Source: Gemmata massiliana (GTDB lineage Bacteria; Planctomycetota; Planctomycetia; Gemmatales; Gemmataceae). Taken from it: 64,000 nucleotides of DNA. The stretch is from positions 5,663,738-5,727,737 of the forward strand of contig NZ_LR593886.1 of the NCBI RefSeq assembly GCF_901538265.1. The letters are read 5' to 3'. A program made the translations under genes and the position numbers. Below the pieces are notes generated by a model. It searched no databases. It had not been told where the DNA came from and worked only from the letters and a program-made list of their open reading frames with translations. Each line of letters begins with the position of its first letter. Position 1 is the first letter of the stretch. Of this stretch, positions 35,315 to 45,265 are shown one piece after another.

Positions 35315-36833
35315 ATGAGCCACACGCGACGAGAGAAGCTGACCCCGGTCACACCCGAGAGCCCGTGCCCGGTGTGCGCGGGCGACCACAAGTGCTCCGT
35401 GGGTGACGGGGGACTGATCCTGTGCGGGCGGCGCGACGGTCCGGTACCGGGGTTTGACCACCGAGGGCCGTCCCCGGGCGACGCGCGGTTCCACATCTAC
35501 CGCCGCGCCGATGCGCCACCCCCGAACCGGTCGAACAAACCCAACCCGTCTCGTGATTGGGGCGGGATCGCCCGCGACTACGCCGCGCGGTTCGACGCCG
35601 ACGCACGCGCGGAACTGCGCACGCCTCGAGCTGCCGCCTGAGGTGTTCGGCGCGCGCCCGCTACTCGGAGTGTGCGGCCGGTCGATAAGTGATCACACGC
35701 CCACGTTTCCGGAGCACTCGGCCGACGGGCGCGTGATCGGGCTGTCCACGCGCGAGTCGAACCCGGACGCCCCGACACCAAGAAGATGATCGCGGGCGCG
35801 AAGCGCGGGCTGACGATCCCCGACGGGTGGCACGAGCGCCCCGGTCCGGTGCTTCTGGTTGAAGGAGCACCGGACCGGGGCGCTGACCGCAGCCGGGCTA
35901 CCAGCGCTCGGGCGCCCCTCGAATACAGGTGGGGTCGCTCATCCGGTCACCCTACTCGGCAATGTGTCACCCGAGCGTCCGGTGTACGTGATCGGCGAGA
36001 ACGATCGGAAGGAGGGCGGACCGTGGCCCGGGCGCGAAGGGGCCGAGCGTACGGCCGCGGCGCTCGGGTCCGCACTCCGGCGCCCGGTGCTGGTTGCGAT
36101 GACCCCGGCGGGCGCCAAGGACGTGAGTCAGTGGCTGCGGCCCGCGCGCGGGCGCTGTATGGGACGTTGCCGGGCACGAACTGGTTGCGGAATTCGGTCG
36201 GGCCGCGGAACCGTCCCCGCGGCGCGGGTGCCCGGAAATCGTCGTGACGACCGAAGAACATATAGTCAACGACGCGGCCGCGGACGCACTGATGGGTGCC
36301 GACGGGATCCACCAGCGCGGCGGTCAGTTGGTGCGCGTGGTGCGCCTCGGCGAACCGCCCCGTCCGGGGCCGCGGTCCGGGTTCCGGCGGACGCGACCGT
36401 GATCCGCGAACTGGGACCGGCCCTACTGCGCGAGCAGTTCACCCGGGTCGCGAACGGGGTCAGGGTGGTGCCGGGCAAGGAGAGGGGGCACGGAATGCGC
36501 CCCGACGCACCCGCCCGCGTGGTCGGTCCAGGCGGTTCACGCGGCGGGTCGTGGCCCGGGGTGCCGCGCCTCGATGCGGTGGTCGCGCACCCGGTCCTGC
36601 TCCCCGACGGAACGCTCCTGGCCACGAACGGGTACCACCGCTCGATCGGCGTGCTGGTACCCGACCGCGTGACGTTGACGGTACCCGACGTGCCGACTCG
36701 CACCGACGCGGAGGCCGCGGTCGCGCGACTCGCCGACGCGGTGTGCGACTTCCCGTTCGAGCGCCCGGCGCACCGGGGGTGTGGCTCGCGGGCCTATATC
36801 GCCACCATCGCCACACGAGCCCGATGGCGATAG
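35315..36833 (+). pseudogene. Decayed primase/Toprim-type replication gene of the element
   Basis: The first frame has a zinc-finger-like start, SPCPVCAGDHKCSVGDGG then LCGRRDG, and stops at 35,641. Later frames carry LLVEGAPD then LPALGRPSNTGG and YVIGENDRKEGGPWPGREGA, which fit the Glu and Asp motifs of Toprim primases of phages and integrative elements, then VVTTEEHIVNDAAADALMG near 36,240 and VAHPVLLPDGTLLATNGY near 36,590. At least three frame changes are needed, so no full protein can be made. Its place between the excisionase-like gene and the integrase fits a replication gene of the same element. Confidence 0.65.
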
Positions 36834-37024
36834 TGGCGGTGATCCGGACGAGGAACCGCTCGCCGATTGCTTGTTCGATGACGCCCCCGGCCTCCCGGAT
36901 TGATCGATCAGGCTGCCACTCCGACCTCGCGCAATACGGTCCGTAAGGTAAGTAAAGCTACCCGTTTGGAGGTTCTGGGAACGGGCGTTCGGATCCGTCC
37001 CAGAGCGCTCTCAACAAGGTGGCG

Positions 37025-37933
37025 TTACACTTCAATCGGATGAGCCGGTCGAGGATCCGGTCGTTCCGATGGCCGTGTCCCGGAAACGAAGTCGGACCGT
37101 TGGGCGTACTTCAACCCGCTCCACCCGAGTTCGACCGGGTTCAACGCGGGTGCGTCGGGCGGGAGCCGGCCCAGGTGCATCCGCGTGTTGCGGCGCAAGA
37201 ACGCGCGGATCACCGGGCCCTCGTGAGCGGGGCCACCGTCCCACACTACAAGCATGTTCCCCGGAGCGGCCGCAGTCGGTGCCGGAGAAACGCGACCACT
37301 TCACCGACCCCGAAGTACCCGTCGATGCGGTGGCGACACGCCACGGCCCCAAGCACCGATACCTTGTGGCGCCGCCCCGCGCATCACCGGGTGCGCCCGC
37401 GCGGGCCCAACGGATTGAGGAACAAACCGGTCTCGTCGATCGGGACCAGGTGGGCACTCGGCCCGGGCCTTTTTTGAATCCGCTCCCGGTCCCGGGCCAC
37501 CCACCGGTCGATCCCCGATTGGTCCCGTTGCCGGGCCGGGCGCGCGGGCTTCTGCGGGGAGTCGTTGCGCGCCGAGAGCCACTCGCGCAGGTCGCTCGGG
37601 TGGAACCGGACCCCGAACCGCGTGTGGATCCGCTCGGGCACCCGGCGCGCGGTCCACAGGTCCGTATCGAACCCGTACGCGGTCGGGGGCCGATCGAGGC
37701 ACCCGAGTACCTGGCACTCCGGGGCACCGGTCAGGAACCCCGGGCCACCCACGTGGGCTTGGCCTTCAGGCCCGGTCGCCCGGGGTTCCTGACAGGGCCA
37801 CCCACGTGGCCGCGGTGACCCGATGCACACCCCGGAACGCGACCACGTCCTTCTGTGACCACCCCGCGGAGACGCCCGGTACCCCCACCCGGCGACGCGC
37901 CTCCAACTCGGCTGACGTTCCTTTGCTCCTCAT
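37025..37933 (-). pseudogene. IS630-family transposase, frameshifted
   Basis: Read from an ATG at 37,933 the minus strand gives MRSKGTSAELEARRRVGVPG and an HTH region (WSQKDVVAFRGVHRVTAATW), then in another frame TDLWTARRVPERIHTRFGV, HLVPIDETGLFLNPLG with the first DDE Asp, MLVVWDGGPAHEG with the second, and LPPDAPALNPVELGWSGLKY with the final Glu. These are IS630/Tc1-mariner motifs. At least two frameshifts break it. A short duplication (ggccacccacgtgg at about 37,744 and 37,797) flanked by an inverted caggaaccccggg lies at one break. Terminal inverted repeats were not convincingly identified. Confidence 0.75.
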
Positions 37934-38131
37934 ACCCAGCTACTTATAAACACGCCCGCAACTGAGGAGCTTTGCGCTCCTGCGCGGCATTAGTCGTCGC
38001 ACCCGCGCGATACCTTGGTAGAACGCGCGGCACCAAGTGGGTACGATTCATTCACCTTCGGTCGCACCGCCTCGGGTTGTGGGATTAACAACCTCGCTCC
38101 GAACCGGAAGACCGTTCTCAAGGGACCAACT

Positions 38132-39391
38132 CTGATAGCTTCGCTCAATCGTGATCCGAGTGGCAACTACACGATCCAAGTCGTCTGCGGCGACGGTAAG
38201 CGCCCAATCCGGCTCGGTCGGGTGAACAAGAAGACCGCGAACGAGATCAAATTGAAAATTGAGCCCCTGAACGCGCTGGTGATAGCAAACCTGCCTCTCG
38301 ACACAAAAACCGCCTTACGGGTATCTAGCATCGGAGACGATCTTGCTGCGAAACTTGCCGCCGTCGGTCTGATCCCGACCGCGGGCGACGCGGGCACTGG
38401 GAGTGTTCCTCGACGAATACCTCGCGCAACGGCGCGGCGATTCTAAGCCCGCAACCGCCGTTACCATCCACCGCGTCGTCACCGATCTCACCGCATTCCT
38501 GGGTGCGGGAACGGACCTCCGTGCCGTTACCGTTGAGAAGGCAGAAGGCTCCAAGTGCTTCTACCAAGACAAGAGCCTCGCGTCCGCGACAGTCTATCGG
38601 CGGTTGAAGATGGCGAAAATGCTCTTCGGGCACGCGCTCAACCTGAAACTCATCGGCGCGAACCCGTTTGCAGGCGTGAAGAGTAAGAATCACAACCCGG
38701 CCGAGCGCCGCCACTACATCACCCCGACCGATGCACTGAAGCTGATAGATGTTGCGAATCCGACGTGGCGCACCATTATCGCTCTTTCTCGGTTCGGCGG
38801 GTTGCGGTGTCCCAGCGAGGTGCTGAGCCTGAAGTGGGAAACCGTCAATCTCGTTGCGGGGCGAATGGTCGTCCACAGCCCGAAGACTGAACACCTCGAA
38901 GATCGCTCTGAGCGCATAGTTCCGGTGCTCGCCGCGCTGCGCCCGTTTCTCGAAGAGGCATGGGAACTGGCCGCGCCGGGCGAACAATACGTTGTCGGCA
39001 GCATACAAGGGAACAACTACCGGGCAACCGCCAACGGTCCAGCGGGTTGGGTGAACACGAACCTCCGCACCACCTTCGAGAAGGTCCTTCGCCGGGCCGG
39101 GCTAAGCCGTGGCCCAAAATGTTCCACAATCTGCGGGCAAGTTGCGAAACCGACCTGATGGCAAATCACCCGATTCACGTCGTAACGGCCTGGATCGGAA
39201 ACACTCCGAAGATTGCGTTAGGACCCTATCTTCAAACCCTCGATGCGGATTTCACAAGGGCGGTGCAGAAGTGGTGCAAAACACGGTGCAGTCACGAGCC
39301 GTCGGCAGCCGACTGGAAGCAACAAGTTCGACACAAACCCATGAAAATACAGGACTCCAGGCAACTACTGTCGCCCGGAGCCCCGAACTGA
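38132..39391 (+). pseudogene. Tyrosine integrase, frameshifted and start-less
   Basis: The N-terminal part, ASLNRDPSGNYTIQVVCGDG, is the usual opening of planctomycete integrases, but the codon where ATG is expected reads ATA. A shift near 38,395 leads to GVFLDEYLAQRRGDSKPATA and the catalytic domain: LSRFGGLRCPSEVLSLKW (Arg I), SPKTEHLEDR (Lys). A second shift near 39,105 leads to WPKMFHNLRASCETDLM (HxxR) and TAWIGNTPKIALGPYLQTL with the catalytic Tyr. All active-site residues are present, but in three frames. Downstream coding-like sequence runs up to and into the tRNA-Leu 3' end. It would have catalysed integration of the island at that tRNA. Confidence 0.85.
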
Positions 39392-39404
39392 CCATTCGTT
39401 CAGA

Positions 39405-39485
39405 TGGCCAAGGTGGGACTCGAACCCACACGCCTTGCGGCGCTCGATTTTGAATCGAGTGCGTCTGCCATTCCGCCACTTGGCC
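39405..39485 (-). tRNA. tRNA-Leu(CAA)
   Basis: The acceptor stem GGCCAAG pairs with CTTGGCC and is followed by discriminator A; the 3' CCA is not encoded. The D arm (GCGGAATGGCAGACGC), the anticodon arm CTCGA-TTCAAAA-TCGAG with anticodon CAA, a long variable arm (CGCCGCAAGGCG) and the T arm GTGGG-TTCGAGT-CCCAC are all readable. The long variable arm and D-arm sequence are those of tRNA-Leu. Its 3' end faces the integrase and is partly duplicated at 890-912. Confidence 0.95.
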
Positions 39486-39571
39486 GTGACTCACTCAAAA
39501 TAGGTGGCACGCTGGTGAGCAGCAAGTCTCCTCCCCACCCGAAAGTGAACCGCACCGTACTATTCTTCAGA

Positions 39572-40243
39572 TCACGCGGCCAACACCAGCACCACGAGCA
39601 TCGGCCAGTCGACGTACTTGGACGCACGCGGATAGCGAGCGGCGAATTCCGTGCTGGGAGCGAACTCTTGCACATTCGAGATCGAAAAACCGGCCCGAAC
39701 TGCAGCCATCACGAACGCCGCAACCGAATGCGGAACGCTGCCCGGCGCCACCAGTTCGCCCGAACGCGGGTCGGTGAATCGCGCCTGTGTGCCGCGGAGG
39801 AACATGGCGGGGTGCATCGCCGAGATGACCGCCAGACCGCCCGGCTTCAGCACCCGCTGCGCTTCCGCAAAGAAGTGATTCAAATCGCGCAAGTGTTCCA
39901 GAACTAACCCACTCACGACCAGATCGAATTCGGCCGTGAACGGGAGCGGCGTGTGCAAATCATGGGCGATGAAGGTGACTGTTTCTGCACCCGGCTTACG
40001 CCGTGCTTCGGCCAACATCCCTTCGGAAAAATCTACTGCGGTAACGACCGCGCCGTGTTCCGCGAGCCACAGCGAATGTCGTCCGGTACCGCACCCGAGA
40101 TCGAGCACGCGCAGGCCACGCACCTCGCCCACTGCGGCCCGCACAACGGGTTCTTCAAGCCCCTGAAGTGGGTTCCCGTCGTGGTCGTAGACTTCTGCCC
40201 AGCGATCATATCCCGTTTGTACCGATGAAATTGCGTCCGTCAT
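39572..40243 (-). CDS. Class I SAM-dependent methyltransferase
   Basis: A 223-residue protein of the Methyltransf_11 type. After YDRWAEVYDHDGNPLQ comes motif I, LRVLDLGCGTGRHSLWLAE, then VVTAVDFSEGMLAEARR for ribose binding, FDLVVSGLVLEHLRD and LKPGGLAVISAMHPAMF. The substrate is unknown. I chose ATG 40,243, 19 bases after the stop of the fhcC-like gene and with GGAG in front; the longer frame would overlap that gene. The two are probably one transcript. It lies just beyond the tRNA-Leu and so is the first backbone gene on the right side of the island. Confidence 0.87.
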   Translation of the reverse strand: MTDAISSVQTGYDRWAEVYDHDGNPLQGLEEPVVRAAVGEVRGLRVLDLGCGTGRHSLWLAEHGAVVTAVDFSEGMLAEARRKPGAETVTFIAHDLHTPLPFTAEFDLVVSGLVLEHLRDLNHFFAEAQRVLKPGGLAVISAMHPAMFLRGTQARFTDPRSGELVAPGSVPHSVAAFVMAAVRAGFSISNVQEFAPSTEFAARYPRASKYVDWPMLVVLVLAA

Positions 40244-40262
40244 GTCGCTCTCCGAGCCGGTG

Positions 40263-41072
40263 CTACCTTCCGACAAGCACCTCACCGTTTCCACCAGTAA
40301 GGAGATCGCCCCGGAAGCAGCGCACTGTTCCGACACCGAACGCGGGGGGGAAGTTCACTCCCATCCCTCGAAGGTGGCGAAGATATAGCGGCAGAAAAGA
40401 CGGTTTGTAATCGCACGAGAAGCGGAATGATGGCGGCAAGAGCGGTTCGCGCGTCGTGAGAATGGTACCGCGTTTCATACCGGCACCACAGCGCTCGCCG
40501 ACGTCGGCGAGTAGCACGAGCGTCCCCGCGATCATGGACGCACCCGCGAACTCCCCACACGCGCCCTCCACGACGATCGATCCGCGGCGCATGAGTAAAC
40601 CGAGTTCGTCACCGGCCGAACCGCGAACATGGATCGTGCCCCCCGTCATCCCGCGGCGCGACCCGCGATACGCGGCCCCCACCTGATCGCCCGCGGCCCC
40701 GCGAACCTCGATCGAACCTCCCCGCATCTCCGCGCCGAGCCAGTCCGCAGCGCCCGCGTCGAGAATCAAAGAGCCGCCGCTCATCTGCGCGCCCGCATGC
40801 AATCCGACCGAACCTTCCACGAACACGCTCCCGCTTTTCATTCCGGCGCCGATGTGCTTCACGTTCCGCGTATCACCCGCGAAGTGCAAATCCGCCAATC
40901 GGTGCGGATCGTGAAGCACATCGAAGAACTCGCCGAGCGGCTCCGAACGATTTCCGTACTGGACCGGCAACTTCGCCACTTCCAGAACCGACAGTCCCGC
41001 AACCTTATCTGGAGTGATACCCTCAAGTTCGAGGGGAATGGCCGACGGCGCGCGGAGCGTGAGTTTGAACAT
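40263..41072 (-). CDS. fhcC: Formylmethanofuran dehydrogenase subunit C-like (FhcC)
   Basis: The N terminus MFKLTLRAPSAIPLELEGIT is typical of FhcC/FmdC, and residues about 80-235 are a right-handed beta helix of repeats such as GSVFVEGSVGLHAGAQMSGG and GTIHVRGSAGDELGLLMRRG, with GxxGxxxG spacing. In methylotrophs FhcC is part of the formyltransferase/hydrolase complex that releases formate from formyl-tetrahydromethanopterin; many planctomycetes carry this C1 pathway. The start at 41,072 matches the family; eleven codons further upstream are also open. No other fhc gene is seen in the window, so the complex would be encoded elsewhere. Confidence 0.85.
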   Translation of the reverse strand: MFKLTLRAPSAIPLELEGITPDKVAGLSVLEVAKLPVQYGNRSEPLGEFFDVLHDPHRLADLHFAGDTRNVKHIGAGMKSGSVFVEGSVGLHAGAQMSGGSLILDAGAADWLGAEMRGGSIEVRGAAGDQVGAAYRGSRRGMTGGTIHVRGSAGDELGLLMRRGSIVVEGACGEFAGASMIAGTLVLLADVGERCGAGMKRGTILTTREPLLPPSFRFSCDYKPSFLPLYLRHLRGMGVNFPPAFGVGTVRCFRGDLLTGGNGEVLVGR

Positions 41073-41212
41073 GGAGAGTTCCGCACAACCTGATGAGACA
41101 GACAAAATTCGCCGCGGATGAACGCGGATACGCGCGGATCAGAATCGGACCTTCTCAGCTCTTTGCTTGAATCCGCGTTCTCTGTGTTCATCCGTGACCG
41201 ATTCGCGGTCCG

Positions 41213-41800
41213 TTACGGGAAGCTGGGGATCGAGAACACTTTGGTTCGATCGATGAACTCGAATGCCTTGAGTGCGGTCAACTTAAACGAGCCATCGGGC
41301 TGTTTACCGAACGTCGCCCGCATGTAGACGGGGATCGTTTTCCCATCGGCCTCGGCCTTGGCGATGAACCCGAGTTCGATCGTGTTGTCGTCGATCACTT
41401 TCACATCGTCACGGGAGAAGCCCGATACGGACACCGTTACCCGGAACTGCCGGAGCAACTCCCAAAATCCGGACTTCTTGAGTTCGTCCCGCGTTGCGAC
41501 TTTCGTCTGGCTCGCATCCGTCTGCACGCTCACTTTGTCTGCTACTTGCTTGATAAATGCGTCCGGGTTCTTCGCGTTCGCGGCGGCGCCCATTTCCGTG
41601 AGCCGGCGCACCGCCTCTTCGCGCGGGCTGTCGTACAGCCTGTCAATCAGGAACACGAGTAGCAGGAGAAGCACCGCGATCCCAAATGGTATCGCGGATT
41701 TGCGGTCCTGCCGCTTGGCCGCGATTGCGCCCGTTACAGCAAGGGCGACCGCGAGGATGAGGTACAGAACGGGCGGGGGATCACTGAGAATTGAGGGCAT
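41213..41800 (-). CDS. Small membrane protein with periplasmic domain, unknown
   Basis: A protein of about 195 residues with two hydrophobic helices near the start, VLYLILAVALAVTGAIA and IPFGIAVLLLLLVFLI, followed by a soluble domain beginning YDSPREEAVRRLTEMGAAAN and containing DDVKVIDDNTIELGFIAKAE. The soluble part looks like an NTF2-like or nuclear transport factor fold, but that is a guess from the pattern of strands. ATG 41,800 is preferred to a GTG seven codons upstream. It lies 88 bases downstream of eno on the same strand, with a hairpin between them. Confidence 0.7.
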   Translation of the reverse strand: MPSILSDPPPVLYLILAVALAVTGAIAAKRQDRKSAIPFGIAVLLLLLVFLIDRLYDSPREEAVRRLTEMGAAANAKNPDAFIKQVADKVSVQTDASQTKVATRDELKKSGFWELLRQFRVTVSVSGFSRDDVKVIDDNTIELGFIAKAEADGKTIPVYMRATFGKQPDGSFKLTALKAFEFIDRTKVFSIPSFP

Positions 41801-41827
41801 GATCTCACCGACAAATGTCACAAGGGC

Positions 41828-41880
41828 GCGAGTCGTAAAGTCGGAGACCGAGAGGGTCGCGTGGCGACCTTACGACTCGC
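41828..41880. terminator. Hairpin after eno
   Basis: gcgagtcgtaa at 41,828-41,838 is the exact inverse of ttacgactcgc at 41,870-41,880, with a nested ggtcgc/gcgacc stem at 41,855-41,869. It starts 9 bases past the eno stop on the minus strand and lacks a clear U run. It could be a terminator or an RNA-stabilising structure. Confidence 0.5.
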
Positions 41881-41888
41881 CCCGCGAC

Positions 41889-43710
<1,822 letters not shown>

Positions 43711-44586
43711 TCACCCGGCGCGAGCGATACCGTTCGCGGCGAACTTGCGCAGCAGCGCGAGATTAACCGCGTCCATCTCGTCGCCGTCATCGTTTTTCTT
43801 GGGCGTTTCGAGGATCATGGGGCGATCGAGGAACCGCGGGTCGGTCACGAGCCGGCGAAACGCTTCGGGTCCGATCTCCCCCAACCCGATGCCCGCGTGC
43901 CGGTCCACGCGACTGCCCAATGCCTTCGCGCTATCGTTGACGTGAAACAACTTCAGTCGGTCGACGCCAACGAGGTCGTCGAACTGTTGAAACGTGCTCC
44001 GGTAGTCCGAATCGGAGCCGAGCGGGTACCCGGCCGCGAAAACGTGGCAGGTGTCGAGGCACACGCCCATACGGTCGGCACACTTCGCGCGATCGAGAAT
44101 CGTGGCGATGTGCTCGAACCGGTGCCCGAGCGAAGTGCCCTGCCCCGCGGTCGTTTCGATCAGCACGCGCACGTTGAAGCCGGCGCAGCGTGCGTGAACT
44201 TCCTCGAACCCTTCGATCACACGAGCCAGCCCTGCGTCTTCACCACTGCCGGTGTGTGCCCCCGGGTGCGTGACGAGGTAGTCCAGCCCGAGCGCTTCGG
44301 CACGTTCCAGCTCATCCACGAATGTTTCGACCGATTTCGCATAGACCGCGGCATCTGGCGATGCGAGGTTAATGAGATACGAGTCGTGTGCCGTCAGGTG
44401 CTTGAGGCGCGACGCGCTGGCCGCCCGGCGAAACTGGGTGATGGTTTCCGGTGAAAGCGATTCTGCGGCCCATTTGCTGGCATTTTTGGTGAAGATTTGG
44501 ACGGTATCACACCCGAGCGAGGATGCTGCGGAGATCGCGTTGTGCAGCCCGCGGCTGATCGAAAGGTGAGCGCCGAAAAGTGGCAC
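43711..44586 (-). CDS. nfo: Endonuclease IV (AP endonuclease)
   Basis: A 291-residue protein starting VPLFGAHLSISRGLHNAISA. It cuts DNA at abasic sites in base excision repair, using three zinc ions. The ligands are recognisable in YLVTHPGAHTGSG (His), VLIETTAGQG (Glu), GVCLDTCHVFAAGY (Asp, His), LKLFHVNDS (His), RVDRHAGIG (Asp, His) and MILETPKK (Glu). The GTG at 44,586 is the start: a strong AAGGAGGA lies about 8 bases upstream, and the next 38 codons upstream have no family resemblance. It is a single gene on the minus strand. Confidence 0.96.
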   Translation of the reverse strand: MPLFGAHLSISRGLHNAISAASSLGCDTVQIFTKNASKWAAESLSPETITQFRRAASASRLKHLTAHDSYLINLASPDAAVYAKSVETFVDELERAEALGLDYLVTHPGAHTGSGEDAGLARVIEGFEEVHARCAGFNVRVLIETTAGQGTSLGHRFEHIATILDRAKCADRMGVCLDTCHVFAAGYPLGSDSDYRSTFQQFDDLVGVDRLKLFHVNDSAKALGSRVDRHAGIGLGEIGPEAFRRLVTDPRFLDRPMILETPKKNDDGDEMDAVNLALLRKFAANGIARAG

Positions 44587-45265
44587 CGGTCCATCCTCCT
44601 TGAGAGTAAAGGGGAGATATTGTGTCGGACCGGGCACCGAATTGCAGTGTCCGTTGCGGAAAGAAAATTTGTGTGGTTGGTGTTTGGCTCGGCGCCTCAA
44701 TTTGTGCGTTGTTGGTGGCTAACATTTTCGGCCCTACTACGGCCCGCCGAATCGACGCAAGAATTATTCCTGAAAACAGTTACGCACAACACATCCTGCA
44801 AGAATTGTTAACCAATTTTCTCCCTTTCACAAACTTGAATCTTGTTTTGATTCTACACAGGGCACGGCGCGATTCCGAAACAACATTCATCCTGTTTGAA
44901 CGACATTGCCGCAGCAAAAATATACGCAAGTTCAGATATATTGATTTTGTCGAGGCGTGAGTGGACCGAGCAGCGGGTGGAATTACGGATCGATCAAGTC
45001 CTGTAGGGCGATGTTGATTTCGGTCGCGGTGAAGTACCCAACGAGGCAGCAGAGGGTCTGAAGTCGAGGGACGTGGAATCACTCAACTCGGGTAGTCGTG
45101 CGGACGGAACGCCCGCGGTCCCAGGAGCAAATCGGACGGGATGTATATATGCAAATCCCGAGATCACGAACGCCCGTCCGCACGACTACCCGAGCAGAAT
45201 GACTTGGTAAGTGAGATGGAGCACTTCGGGCGTCCACTAATGTAGATCGCCTGGGAAACGACCCA
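44587..45265. other. AT-rich intergenic region
   Basis: About 680 bases, AT-rich from 44,640 to 44,960. A plus-strand frame of 112 codons at 44,622-44,960 lacks a good ribosome site and looks divergent, so it is not called. The region holds the nfo upstream control sites and a perfect inverted repeat at 45,087-45,194. Confidence 0.5.
45087..45194. repeat. 21-bp perfect inverted repeat around 66 bases
   Basis: The left arm 45,087-45,107 begins ctcgggtagtcgtgcgg and is exactly inverted at 45,174-45,194. The arms surround a 66-base core that itself contains shorter matching pieces (aacgcccg next to each arm). It lies 72 bases past the stop of the TIGR03118-type gene. It could be a small non-autonomous mobile element or a long terminator hairpin; no target duplication was seen. 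Confidence 0.7.

Noticed and set aside
36944-37950. Terminal inverted repeats of the IS630 remnant (gtaagta near 36,949; tacttat near 37,940)
   Set aside because: The match is short and interrupted, so element ends could not be set with confidence.
39404-39453. Protein-coding extensions across the tRNA (GGTRTHTP and KVGLEPTRL type)
   Set aside because: These are well-known translations of the antisense strand of a tRNA gene. The tRNA-Leu structure is complete here.
44622-44960. Plus-strand frame of 112 codons in an AT-rich spacer
   Set aside because: No ribosome site, no family resemblance, and the AT-rich stretch is better explained as a control region. It could still be a small gene.
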